The notes beneath the pieces were generated by a model. That model saw nothing but the letters and a program-made list of their open reading frames with translations, had not been told where the DNA came from and searched no databases. A program made the position numbers and the translations under genes. Below, piece after piece: positions 12,983 to 24,721 of a stretch of 40,000 bases of DNA. The stretch covers positions 5,718,936 to 5,758,935 of the forward strand of contig CM022674.1 in NCBI GenBank assembly GCA_012295275.1, in the 5' to 3' direction. This DNA comes from Chrysomallon squamiferum (taxonomy: Eukaryota; Mollusca; Gastropoda; Neomphalida; Peltospiridae). The number at the start of each line of letters is the position of its first letter. Positions within the stretch are counted from its first letter, which is position 1.

Positions 12983-13247
12983 GTCATTCCTAAGCGCGGA
13001 GGGTAATGGACTTGTATATCCAAGCCTAGAAAAGAGTAATCTTGTGTTCCTACGCAAAGAGAAGAACAAATTTGTATTCCTACGCGTAGAGAGGTAAAGA
13101 CGAATATACATAAGCGCGGAGAGGAATAAACTAGTATTCTTGAGCGCAGATAGGAATGAACTCGTATCCCTATGCGAGGAAAAACTTGTATTCCTATGCG
13201 CGGACAGGAATAAGATCGTATTCCTAAGCGCAAAGAGGAATCTGATT
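12983..13247. repeat. 30-bp minisatellite, nine units, hairpin-forming
   Basis: Nine imperfect units begin at 12983, 13014, 13044, 13074, 13104, 13134, 13164 (24 bp), 13188 and 13218. The typical unit is GTATTCCTAAGCGC followed by a GGAGAGGAATAAACT-like half. The ATTCCT and AGGAAT halves are complementary, so each unit can fold into a stem. The array begins 63 bases after the TAG of the upstream gene and ends before its AATAAA signals, so it should be in the 3' UTR. Because 30 is a multiple of three, the reverse strand reads as a repetitive open frame, which I take to be an artefact. Confidence 0.9.
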
Positions 13248-13337
13248 TACGTAATATTCAGCTAAATCTACTTCAATAATTTCAAGCTGCTGTGACGAAA
13301 TGACGTTACTTGAAACTAACTGTGTAAAAAGATTATA

Positions 13338-13348
13338 AATAAAATAAA
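13338..13348 (+). promoter_or_regulatory. Overlapping AATAAA poly(A) signals
   Basis: Two overlapping AATAAA hexamers lie about 420 bases after the TAG at 12920. They are the first canonical signals after that stop and suit the 3' end of the membrane-protein gene. In DNA this AT-rich, AATAAA is also common by chance. Confidence 0.45.
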
Positions 13349-13712
13349 TGTTATTTGTGATACTAGCACGTTTGCTAATACAGTGTTCTTGTTCTTATTG
13401 GTAGACTAAATAGACTGTGTCACGTTTTGTGTGTTTTTGGGGATAATTTGTGTTTATGAGAAGCATTTTCGAATATTTAAAAATTTTCTTTGATGTTATT
13501 TTGGATATTATAAATTTATAAATGTTTGTTTCAAGCTGCCATATTTATATTAATTTTCTATAAAACATTTATTTTAATATAACTTTAAGGTAACGTTTTT
13601 TTTTCGGAAATTTACATTTATCAGGAAATTTATTATAATTTATGTTTCTAAGGGGCATTTTTAGTGTTGAACGTTTATTTAATACAATTTTGAAAATAAT
13701 GTAATGTCAACT

Positions 13713-13747
<35 letters not shown>

Positions 13748-14157
13748 CTTTCTTTATTTATCATCAAACAGAAATAAAATTTCTTACCTTCGACGTTTTT
13801 CTTTTTCTTTTTTTGGACAATTTCATTTGTGACATTATTTTTTTTGTTTATATTATATACATTTTTTGAAAATACATGTTACTTGTTCGTTTTTCGTAAA
13901 ATTCAAATATTAGAAATTTCTTGGGTGTTTTTTTCACCCACTTTGAAGATGGTTTTGTATTTTCGAGGTATTTCTGTTTGATATTTTCTTTACTTCACAT
14001 GTAATGCATTTATCAATCATATCATATTGGCTGTTTTGTGAAAATCTTCACGTTCGTAAGTTTCTTTTTCTGTTTTATTTAAATCATAAATGTGATCCTT
14101 GACACGTTTGTTTTCAGGAATCACCATTGATATATTTTCACTTTGTATTTAAAACAT

Positions 14158-14196
<39 letters not shown>

Positions 14197-14460
14197 TACT
14201 TTCTATATTATTCTATCCTTTTTTTTTTTTTTTTTTATTACTATTACTTTTTTTATTTATTTTTCCACTGACTTTGGATATATTCTAAATCTTTATGATA
14301 ACTTTTATTATTAAAATCATTTTATTATGTAATACGTAAAGATTTTTTTTGATATTATTTTGACTTTTCATTCATTTTTTTTTTTTTTTTTTTTTGTAAA
14401 AAAAAAAAAAAATAAAAAAATCATTATGATCTCTTCACTTCAGTATTATTATTATTATTG

Positions 14461-14522
<62 letters not shown>

Positions 14523-15574
14523 GAACCTTCTTACCTGGATCTTTGTTACTATTTTTGACAATCGTAGACCAGAAATGCTTTTGTGATGACGTCATAAACA
14601 AAAACACGTCGGCAGTGATTATTGCAAGAAACCTTTATGTCATTACATAGAATCTTTTGAAAAAAAAAAAAAAATGAAATGTGGCATTAAAATAAGTGAT
14701 TTTTATTATTAACAAAACTGCTGTGTGAAAAGTTAATGATCAAGGGAAACCTTTATTTAATTTCTTTGCCTTGCAAGGTATTTTGAATAATGACACTGTT
14801 GTTCTTGTAACTGCTGATATTATTGTAAAAATGTTTATTTATGTTCCATTAAACGTTTCAGTAAATATAACGACTTTCTTTATAATTAATTATCTGAACT
14901 GACTGTTAATTAATTAACAGAATTATTAACTGCAAGTTTTGTTTTACAAATTCTTACCCCTTTAATTGAACGGTATTGTTTTAAAATCATATAACTAATA
15001 TTTACAGGTAAATAACTATACACATTCGCAAATATTTTCATGCATAATTACACATACCACATATGCGTACAGGCATACACACCCATGCATATGCGTCAAT
15101 TCGCACATACTAACCTACATACCTACTTACATACAAACATACATACGTTAGTATAACAATGCACACAGATACCTACATGTGTGCATACATAACAAAATAC
15201 ATGCATGAGTACACACATACACTTATATACATACATACAAACATAGACACATTTAAATATCTGCATTCATAAAATAAACTATAAACTAATGTATCGCTAA
15301 ACGTGTACATTGTCAGCAGGTATAATATATTAGGCCTGTACGTAAAAGCAATACATTTGTGGTCGTTCAAGCCAAAATGATACAAGCCAGGTAAGTGCAT
15401 GCGTGACTGATCTAAATAACGAGAAAAAAATATTACTCGTAACAATATAAATATTATAATAATAAATATAGAAACTTTTTTCTTTTTTTTTTAGATAAAT
15501 TATTTTTGTTTGTTTAATTATACCTTTAATTTTTTTTCTTCATTCTGTCATTTATCATTATTATTACTTTATTA

Positions 15575-15619
<45 letters not shown>

Positions 15620-16061
15620 GTTCGACATTCTGTCTCAGATTAAAAAAAGGAAACACGTAGGTAAGCAAATAATTCAGAAATGATAAAACAGGGGGCGAAA
15701 AAAAAAAGAACAATATCAGCAACAACAACCAAAACAAAAATAAATAATAATATATTAAAGTTAGGTCTTCAGTGATAAAAATAATAATTTAAGAAAAGGC
15801 ATTTCCCCAATAGGACATGAAGCTTTTGTGAAACAATTCTCAAAGATGAGCTTAATTATAACTGTTGAAATAAAAAAGAGTATCACCTAAAATAAAAATA
15901 CAAAAATCGGAAGAAAAGAGAAGAAGAAGAAGAAGAAGAAGAACAAATTAACTTACTACAACCCAGTTTTGTCACTGCGGACATAAATGCATTTAATACG
16001 TCAAAAACACAGAATATTAATATAATATTGGAAAAATAACACGAACAGAATGTTCGTGTCA

Positions 16062-16129
<68 letters not shown>

Positions 16130-16480
16130 TTTGTTGAAACATTTGAAACTTAATTAATAATTAAAGACCGTTGTGAATTAAATAAGCCTACAAAAAACTG
16201 TAGTTAATTTTATGAAATTCGTGGACCCGTATGGTAAACAATGACGACATTTCTTGATATAAAATTACAGTAATTTGGAGCAATATTTGGACGCTACTGC
16301 AAAAGAATACTGTATTATTAAATACATTAAAGCAATAGATAATAATATTAATTAAAAAATAAAAATCATTCATCACATAAATCCGTATCTGATATTTTCA
16401 TTTTCTAACCAGTATACCAAAATCTTGATTTCTGATTTATTTGAAGATTTTTTATTTATTTATTTATTTATTTATGTATT

Positions 16481-16576
<96 letters not shown>

Positions 16577-16811
16577 ATATGAACAAATCTGTTTATGTGT
16601 GTGATGTATTTAAATTAAAACTTGTGTAGTGAATGAATGTTGAATATTTGTGGCATTAAATTATCTGCATATAAAACTGAGTTTGTTTAGTTGTTTCTGT
16701 TTTATATTTGACATTTCTTTTTTCTTTTTACGTCAGTTTTGCAACAAAAACAACAACAAACAAAAGACAAAAAAAAAAACCAACATTTATCTATTTATCT
16801 ATTTATTTATT

Positions 16812-16886
<75 letters not shown>

Positions 16887-16942
16887 AGTTATTGTTTTAA
16901 GCCAGATATTCATGTCAAAGTCATTTCTAATTAGTAAATAAT

Positions 16943-17029
<87 letters not shown>

Positions 17030-17338
17030 TAATAATAAGATGATGAAGAAGAAAAAAGCAACAGTAGTATTAATAATATATGCAATATATCTGCTGTCTG
17101 ACTGTTTTTCTTCTCTATTAGGATGAGTGAAGTCAATTTGCCATTAGTTATGTGTATATGTGTTTAATTTCAGTCAAGTCAGTCTACTCCTGAAAGGGCT
17201 CGATTTTAACTGATTTTACCGGAATTTTTGATAATTTAAAAAAAAAAAAAAAAAAAAAAAATTCCATTGTTACTTCATTTTCTGCAGCATTTTAACATAC
17301 AATCTAAATATTTTAACTGCATGTTAAGAATTACATTA
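13349..17338. other. Intergenic DNA, AT-rich, no gene seen
   Basis: Between the membrane-protein gene and NIP7 lie T-runs at about 13712-13747 and 14378-14396, (TTTA)n at 14158-14197, (ATT)n at about 14462-14521 and 15577-15620, (GAA)n at about 15920-15943, (AAT)n at 16062-16125, and compound (TTTA)(ATT)(GTT) at 16449-16575 and (TTTA)(TTA) at 16787-16886. (CT)n is at 16945-17026 and poly(A) at about 17238-17260. TGACGTCA occurs at 14587-14594. Confidence 0.8.
16449..17026. repeat. Compound microsatellites (TTTA)(ATT)(GTT), (TTTA)(TTA), (CT)n
   Basis: At 16449-16575 the unit changes from TTTA to ATT to GTT without a spacer. At 16787-16886 it changes from TTTA to TTA. (CT)n follows at 16945-17026. 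Frames reading Ile, Tyr, Cys or Leu runs are artefacts of these tracts. Confidence 0.95.
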
Positions 17339-17438
17339 TCAACAATTTAATAAAACGAAAGGTGGATTGAGACCTTTCAAGCGTAGCATTAAGTCTCTCG
17401 TAAAGGGAGGACAGTCTAGTAAAACACGCATGGCTAGA

Positions 17439-17462
17439 ACTTCCGGTTGTATTTTTCACGTG
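17439..17462 (+). promoter_or_regulatory. ETS-type site and E-box upstream of NIP7
   Basis: ACTTCCGG at 17439-17446 is the reverse of the ETS/GABP consensus CCGGAAGT. CACGTG at 17457-17462 is a perfect E-box. Both lie 30-55 bases before the NIP7 start codon, in a locally G+C-richer stretch (about 17340-17490) without a TATA box. ETS sites and CACGTG E-boxes are typical of housekeeping and ribosome-biogenesis promoters in animals. Their use here is inferred. Confidence 0.5.
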
Positions 17463-17491
17463 TGTTTATTTACAAACCAGTAGTTTTCACA

Positions 17492-20249
17492 ATGAGGCCT
17501 TTAACTGATGAGGAAACAAAACTATTCTTCGAAAAGTTGTCAAAATAGTAAGTATTTTAAATTAAAATCTTCTGAAGGAGATAAGTTTCTCGAACAAGTG
17601 AAATGCATAAAAATAAAATAAAGAAAGTGATCCAAAGTATCTCGGATTCTCACGATTCTTGGCCGTCTGCCTTCTCAATTCTGAATTCGTAGCCATAATC
17701 CAGTGTTTACGTTTCGCTAAACTTTTTGTTGTTTCTGATTTGAGTTTTAATTATTTTCAGTATTGGTGAGAATATCAAGCTTCTTTTGGAAAGGCCAGAT
17801 GGTACCTACTGTTTCCGCTTGCATAAAGAGAGGGTATTTTATGTTAGGTAACAAAAAAACATTTATAATTATATAATATAATATATATATAAATTATAAT
17901 AATTAATATTAAATACATATCTTGAATATGTATCATATTTCATTATTAACTCATGGATTATTACTGTGGTTGTTGTCGTCATTCTTATTATTATTATTAA
18001 TCAGCTGTATTCCCTTCTTTCTATTTCAATTATGGAATAATAATAATTTATTTTAATATTTAATTCAAAATTTTGATTGATTGTTTGACTTATTTATATA
18101 ATAATGCAGATACATAACAATATTAAACTACATAAATACATTAAAAGAATAGCACAAGAAAATGAAAACGTATTTCCACTATCATCCAGGAAACTGTTCG
18201 TGTTCTAAAATTATTTCTTCTGTGTATCATAAAGCAGTTCACCTACACGTACCCCTGCACACACACACACACACACACACAGTGAGACAGAAAGACACAA
18301 TCTACATACACAGTCCTACACATATTTAAATATTTGTTGAAAATATTGTTGATGAACATGTAATTATTTGTAAATAATGTTGTAGCCTCACCAACAGCTA
18401 TTATTATTAATTAAACTATTATTTAGGGAAGAACTGATGAAGAGAGCTGGAAACATTGCCAGAGACAATCTGCTTTCCATGGGAACATGTTTTGGTAAAT
18501 TCACAAAAAGTGGAAAATTTCGTTTACACATCACAGCACTTGATTATCTTGCTCCTTATGCCAAGGTAAGTTCCAAAATCATAAATAAATAAATAAATAA
18601 ATGGTTAGAGTATACAGTATCTCAGATTTTAGAACATGAGGTATAACCACCAGAAAACAAGGGTGTAAGACCTTTTTTTTTTTTTTATATATATATACAG
18701 CTTATGTGGATATCTGCAGGAATTTTTATATAATATTTGTATTAATTTCGTTCATTTGTAAGATAGCTCAAGTCCTGGATTTTGGAAATTTGGACAAGAA
18801 TTCACACTCTGCAATAACATTTTAAAAGCAACTATACTATAAATTTAAGAATATTTATCCAACCAGTAAAAACTGACAATTCCTCACAAGCAAAAACATA
18901 TTAGGATTTGTACTTTTAACTGCAATCAAATAAAAATAAACTTAATTAACCTGAACTGCATAAATAAAAAATTTAACAAAAGAAATAAATTATATATATA
19001 TATATATAATAGAATGTCTTGTCTTAACCCTTAAAACCATCCCAGCCTCTGTTGTTGTGAAACATACAAGATTCCAAGAGTAACAAAGGGAATTCATTTG
19101 ATACATTTTAACTGATCACCATTTTAAACTCTTGTACAAAATTGTCCATCTTGCCATTTGGGCACCAGAACTGACTCATTTGTCATTAAATATGTCACCC
19201 TTAACTTTAACTTCGAGATACGTTTGATTTTTGTACATAATTGTTCACTTTTCTCATTTTTACAGTACAAAGTCTGGTTGAAGTCAAGTGCTGAACAACA
19301 GTTTCTGTATGGCCATCATGTGATGAAATCTGGACTTGGAAGAATAACAGAAGACACACAACAGTATCAAGGAATTGTGATCTACAGCATGAATGATCTC
19401 CCTTTAGTGAGTTATTTCCCTTCCATTAGTGATACTTCTATAGTTTGGATAATAATTGATTCTACTTAATGGTTAAAACAGAATTTCAAAATCTTTGGAG
19501 TGATTTTGATTTGCTTTTTAAATACATAAATCAAAAATGGAATAAACTGTAAAATGTTTAAACAAAAAGATATATTCTTAATAAATATAGCTGTCTTATG
19601 TTGAGTTTTTGAAATTTTATCACTTGTTTATGAAATCTAATCAGAACTTGTCTACAGTTTAAGAAAAAAGAATGGAAAATTATATTATTTTAGAAATAAT
19701 ATATTAGATTCTGGATTTTAAGACAAGATATTCTTCTTGCTGTTATTTGTGAAATATAAACAAATCTAATTTTGGATTTATTTTGGTTACATATCTGAAT
19801 GCTGAATTATTTTTAATTTTATTTATATATTAAATCTTCTGGCAGATATTATGGTGTTTATTACAATGATATTTATACATATTTTTTATATAGGTAAATG
19901 TATTGCCTATTCTTTTCATGTTTCCAGGCTTAAAAAAACCTGCAATGTACAATTTACTTGCCTATCTATATATATGCCAAAATTACCAAATGATAAAAAA
20001 ATACTAACTGAAATAAAACAACCATTTTCCTAACAAATATAAACCAGAAAAAAAATGGTAACATTTATACAGGAATCACATAGTTTTATTGTTTAATTCT
20101 TCATCTTAATTGAGAACCTTTTTTTTCAGGGTTTTGGCGTTGCTGCTAAATCAACACAAGAATGTCGCAGTGCAGATCCAATGACAATTGTAGCATTTCA
20201 CCAAGCAGATATTGGAGAATATATAAGAAATGAAGATGGCATTATTTGA
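17492..20249 (+). CDS. NIP7: 60S ribosome subunit biogenesis protein NIP7
   Basis: Five exons, 17492-17547, 17761-17847, 18427-18565, 19266-19406 and 20130-20249, join without frame conflict to 180 codons plus TGA. That is the length of human NIP7. The protein opens [19 protein letters not shown] and carries the family blocks [62 protein letters not shown] and FHQADIGEY. Residues 1 to about 90 form the N-terminal alpha-beta domain and about 95-170 the RNA-binding PUA domain. In known systems NIP7 acts in the nucleolus in pre-rRNA processing and 60S assembly, together with other pre-ribosomal factors. The tyrosine codon after LSK is split across intron 1 (TA/T). ATG 17492 matches the conserved start. 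Intron 4 carries a dispersed repeat. The gene appears intact. Confidence 0.97.
19881..20072. repeat. Dispersed repeat copy A, in NIP7 intron 4
   Basis: This segment shares long stretches with 27391-27627 in the same orientation: gcctattcttttcatgtt, tgccaaaattaccaaatgat and caaatataaaccagaaaaaa. Both copies are preceded by a T-run ending ttttttata. Identity is high across about 190 bases, with one internal indel. It is probably a copy of an interspersed element whose family I do not recognise. Confidence 0.8.
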
Positions 20250-20348
20250 TAATTAATTGTATTTGTGTTTGTCTCATTTGTCATTGTAAATATTTTTTTC
20301 ATTATAAATATTTTCAAAATCATTTGGTTTAGTTTTCATTTTATTTTT

Positions 20349-20354
20349 ATTAAA
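20349..20354 (+). promoter_or_regulatory. Possible NIP7 poly(A) signal ATTAAA
   Basis: ATTAAA lies 100 bases after the NIP7 stop at 20249. It is the commonest variant of the poly(A) hexamer, and I saw no nearer AATAAA. Chance occurrence is likely in this composition. Confidence 0.3.
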
Positions 20355-22639
20355 AATATTATGGTTTTGTTATTTCTGAAAAATGAGATAGTGGTTAACT
20401 TTTTTAAATCCAAAACATAATATATGATACACAGATACATTAAAATTATAAAGGTATGTTCTGATTAAAAAAATGAAGAATGATTAATGAAAGGCAAACT
20501 ATAAACTTGAAAATCTACATGCTATATTTTTTTGAAACACATTTAACTGGATTTGGATATAGATTGTCAGAACCTTGTGAAAGTAATTTGAGGAAGCAGT
20601 TTAAATTGGTAGTTTCCATTTTAACCAACAAAAACCAAAACATGCTTTCAGGCTGTTTTATTTTAAAAATTACAAACAGAAAAATTACATTAAAAGTTTA
20701 TTCAGCAAAATAATATTGTATACATCCCAGAAATCTTTAAAATTAAATACATACCTGATAAACATTACAGATTTTAAAAATATATATATTTAAATGATAT
20801 ATCTTTGTAAAAATGTAAATGATCATGTAAATAAATAATCAAAAAACAAAACAAAATTTTATATATTGCTGGTAATGGGCTAAAATGTGCTGAATTTGTA
20901 TTTATTTAAATTTTACAAATATCTACAAAAACAGTTTCAAGGATACTTTAAAGTATTTTAAACAGACCCCTAAAAAATAAGTTAAAAAATAAACCACTAA
21001 TGAAGTCAAATTTTTGTGAAATTATTTGCAATTATCAAAATCTATATATTGTGGGTAAAAAAGTTTATACTAAAACTCTTTATAATAATTTTTTTTATGA
21101 TTGAATATTAATGAAGTTTTAGCAAACAAAATAACATTAAACATCTACATACTTCAGTTTAAAAATATAAATAAATAAATAATAAATAAAAATTAAAATA
21201 ATTATATTTAAAAAAAAGTTCTAAACAATCCTTGAAACAGTGATTTTAGTACTTTATTAGCAGAACAGTATAAACCATTTTTTAATTTTGTTTTTATTAT
21301 TAGACTCTCATTACAGTGAAATTATGCACAGTATTTTATTGAAACCTCAAGTATACTTATAAACAAAAAAATATTTTGTAGAAAGTAGCAGATAAAAACC
21401 TAAAAATGACAGTTCCCAGTTTTAAGCCAAATTAATTTGTAGTAGCTTTATGAAACTGGTAGGTGGCATCATCATATGGTTTGGCTACATACCTAGGCAG
21501 TTCTTTTTATAAATAAGGTTTCATATGTTAAACTGCATATTTAGCAATTCTGTTTTGTCAATTTAAAAATATTCTTAAGTTTTAAATTAAAGCAGAAAAA
21601 AAAACAACTAAAACTCACCACCAAATCATAGAAATGTAAAAAAAATAGAGCTGAAGACTGAAACTGCTGCTCTAAGCAGATTTAACTATTATACAAATGA
21701 TTGATAAGATATTCCATAAATAATTGCTTGCTTTGAATCTTTTCCAGAGTTTGTTTGTAATCCTGAACAATCCACATACTGATTTACAAAAAGAATGCAG
21801 AATACAGGAAATCTACCGATATCGAAATATTAAAATGTATAAAGTAATGAATGATTGAATAATGATATTTAAATAAATAAATTGTATTAGTTATTATGTA
21901 TGAAGATAGGTAAAGAAATAAAGAAACAAAGAAAAGTAAAAAATATTTGCAAAAAATAACAAATCCCATTCATCATCAACATCTTATTATGTTTCCTGTC
22001 TATTACAGAATTACACTGATATTGACAAATTAAATGGTTGTATGTTATGAAGAAAGCCAAATGATTTACAAGAAGAAAAGGAAACTTAAAAAAACAATAC
22101 TAAAAACCAGAACTCCATCCCACAAGTCTTTTTCAACTGTCATATATGTTTATGTGGCACCACTGCCAAGTCTGCATCAATACTGATGGCAGTCACATTC
22201 TCTCTGTGAATTTACTTTTTGTACCAACCCTCTTTCGAGCAGTGGCTAGTGTTAACATGTAATGATTCTGAGTTTAGATTTGCAATGAACATTTATAACA
22301 CAGGCTGCCAAATACCATCTTGCTATTTTCTAAACAAGTATAAATATATTTATACAGGTAATTTATGGCAACTAAGGCCAGACTTAAAAAAACAACAACA
22401 ACCAAACAAAATAAAAAAACATAGAAATAAAATCAAATACATGTTTAGTAATCACACCCAACCAGAGAAATGCCATAGACCTTCAAATACTTTTTATTTA
22501 AAAAAAAAAACCCACACTTCAATCAAAGTGTTAAAACTAACCTAACAATGATTGTGTGCATTTTTATAACAACTGTGCAGTCACTGTATACAATGCAGAC
22601 AAGTGCCTCTATTGTTAAGAAGAATTGCTCTTAAACACT

Positions 22640-22800
22640 ACAATAATTTGTAATGATGAGGCACAAAGTTTAGGAAATCTTTTGGATGGAAGGAACTTAC
22701 AGAATTCTGGAATACAGATTTGAACCGTCAACCGTCTCTTATGATTGCAAGGTTGTGAAATGAGCAGTTATCATTTGCAAGCTGCTCTGCTGCAATAAAA
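22640..22800 (-). mobile_element. Possible tRNA-derived SINE fragment
   Basis: On the minus strand GGTTCAAATC (plus 22717-22726) fits the RNA polymerase III B-box, with GCAGAGCAGCTTGCAAATG-like sequence about 60 bases upstream at A-box distance. I see no complete tRNA fold and no second copy in the window, so this is a weak call. Chance similarity remains possible. Confidence 0.3.
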
Positions 22801-23702
22801 CTTTATATCTGAATCCTGAAGAGAATGGCTCAGCTTATTCAGGTGGTCTAACAGATTAATGAGGAATGTTAGGATATACAAATGGGATCACCAAGTTCAG
22901 AATGTTTGTTTCCTTTCATTGCCAAAAAAACAGCTTTAAAGTGTGCGACATAGGAGTCAGTTTCAAAATCATTCAAATGAGCTACCACTATCATTAACAC
23001 TTCATGTTATTTCAATTATCAATGAAAAAAAAAATAGTCTACCAGACTTTTGTTTTTCTTTTTTTTTGGTGCAGAAGTGATCAAGGTTCTTATGTAAGTC
23101 AACAGAATTATCTGTACCTGTAACTGTTATTTTTACAAATGTTTCATTACAATTTCACTTCATTTTCATTTAATTTTTCTTTTTCCTTTATTAACCAACA
23201 TGTAATATTGATCTACAGTAGGAATAAGCGATCAGAAGAATGCAATTATCTGTCATCCTAGTGATCCCAAAGACATTCAGTTAGAGATGGTCCATTTGAA
23301 TTGTTTTAATTTTAAATCTTAAGTTTATAAAGCTACAGTTTACAAAATTTCAAGATTAGAAAGCAAAATGAATGCCAAACGACAACTTCCACATTATGTA
23401 TTTCAGATAGTTTTTGTTATATTATCCTTAAGCATGGGAAATTATGAAAAACACTTCCCATATGAAAAGTCCATTAGAAGTAACAACAAATCCTACAAAA
23501 AAAGCACACTGTCAGTGATGAAGGTTTGAGTCAGTTTTATAAAACTACATTAGCAGTTGTTTCTTCAAAAAGACATGATGTCTGCACTTTGAGTGTTGTG
23601 TTTTATGATGTTTTATTAATTAAAGGAGATATTTAAACAATAAAAACAAATAAATAAAAACATAAAAATAAATAAATAAAATAAAACAACAACAACAACA
23701 AC

Positions 23703-23760
<58 letters not shown>

Positions 23761-24145
23761 TATTTAAATCCTTTAAATATTAAAAATAAACAGAAAGCAT
23801 CCAATTATATTGGAGTTACAGACCATATAAGATATATGCAAACATAATGGTGAGTACTTCTAGGAATACAGTGATTTTCTTTATGAATTGTAATATATAT
23901 TTGCCACAAACAGAGAACAGTTATGTAAAACTTACAGGAACGTTCTAAATAAATGACTGTTTAACAACATCCCAGCATTCAAAGAATTTCAAATGTTTAA
24001 ACAATAATTATAAAACAGACTAATTTTACAAAGATTAATGAGCTTTTCTGGTAAACTTCTTGCATCAGACAGACATATATTATATCTACAGTTTCATTTT
24101 TCAAGAGTAGGCCAACACAGCGTATATGAATTGGAGATATAAAGA

Positions 24146-24721
24146 TAAATGTGAATAAAACAATGGCAATATTTTACACTGTAAATTATATCAGTACTAC
24201 AAATACTGGAATCTGTATAATTACAGATAATTTCAACTAAAGACAACTGTGCATAAAGCCAGTGGCAACTATCTTAAAACAGAACTAATATCAGTTTTAA
24301 ATATAAATTTTTGATAAATATTTACTATTTACTGACAAAGAAATGATGCAAAGCTAAGAAGGAAGAGATTTTTCAGAACCAACTTTCAGAGTTAGCATTA
24401 GAATAATACTGTGTTGCTGACTGTCTGTCAGAGTAAATGTGAATAAAACAATGGCAATATTTTACACTGTAAATTATATCAGTACTACAAATACTGGAAT
24501 CTGTATAATTACAGATAATTTCGACTAAAGACAACTGTGGATAAAGCCAGCGGCAACTATCTTAAAACAGAACTAATATCAGTTTTAAATATAAATTTTT
24601 GATAAATATTTACTATTTACTGATAAAGAAATGATGCAAAGCTAAGAAGGAAGAGATTTTTCAGAACCAACTTTCAGAGTTAGCATTAGAATAATACTGT
24701 GTTACTGACTGTCTGTCAGAG
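24146..24721. repeat. 288-bp tandem duplication, two near-identical copies
   Basis: Copy 1 is 24146-24433 and copy 2 is 24434-24721, directly adjoining and in the same orientation. I count about five to six single-base differences, so the duplication is recent. It lies in intergenic DNA between NIP7 and DCAF17, and neither copy carries a recognisable gene. Confidence 0.93.

Noticed and set aside
12898-13233. Reverse-strand 111-codon frame with repeated RIGIQV-like units
   Set aside because: It is the reverse reading of the 30-bp minisatellite, kept open because the unit length is a multiple of three.
19158-19265. Upstream extension of NIP7 exon 4 as an independent frame
   Set aside because: The acceptor at 19265 joins exactly to exon 3 in phase; the upstream part is intron read-through.
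22219-22545. Plus-strand 108-codon intergenic frame
   Set aside because: Lys/Asn-rich from AT-rich DNA, no recognisable motif and no splice partners.
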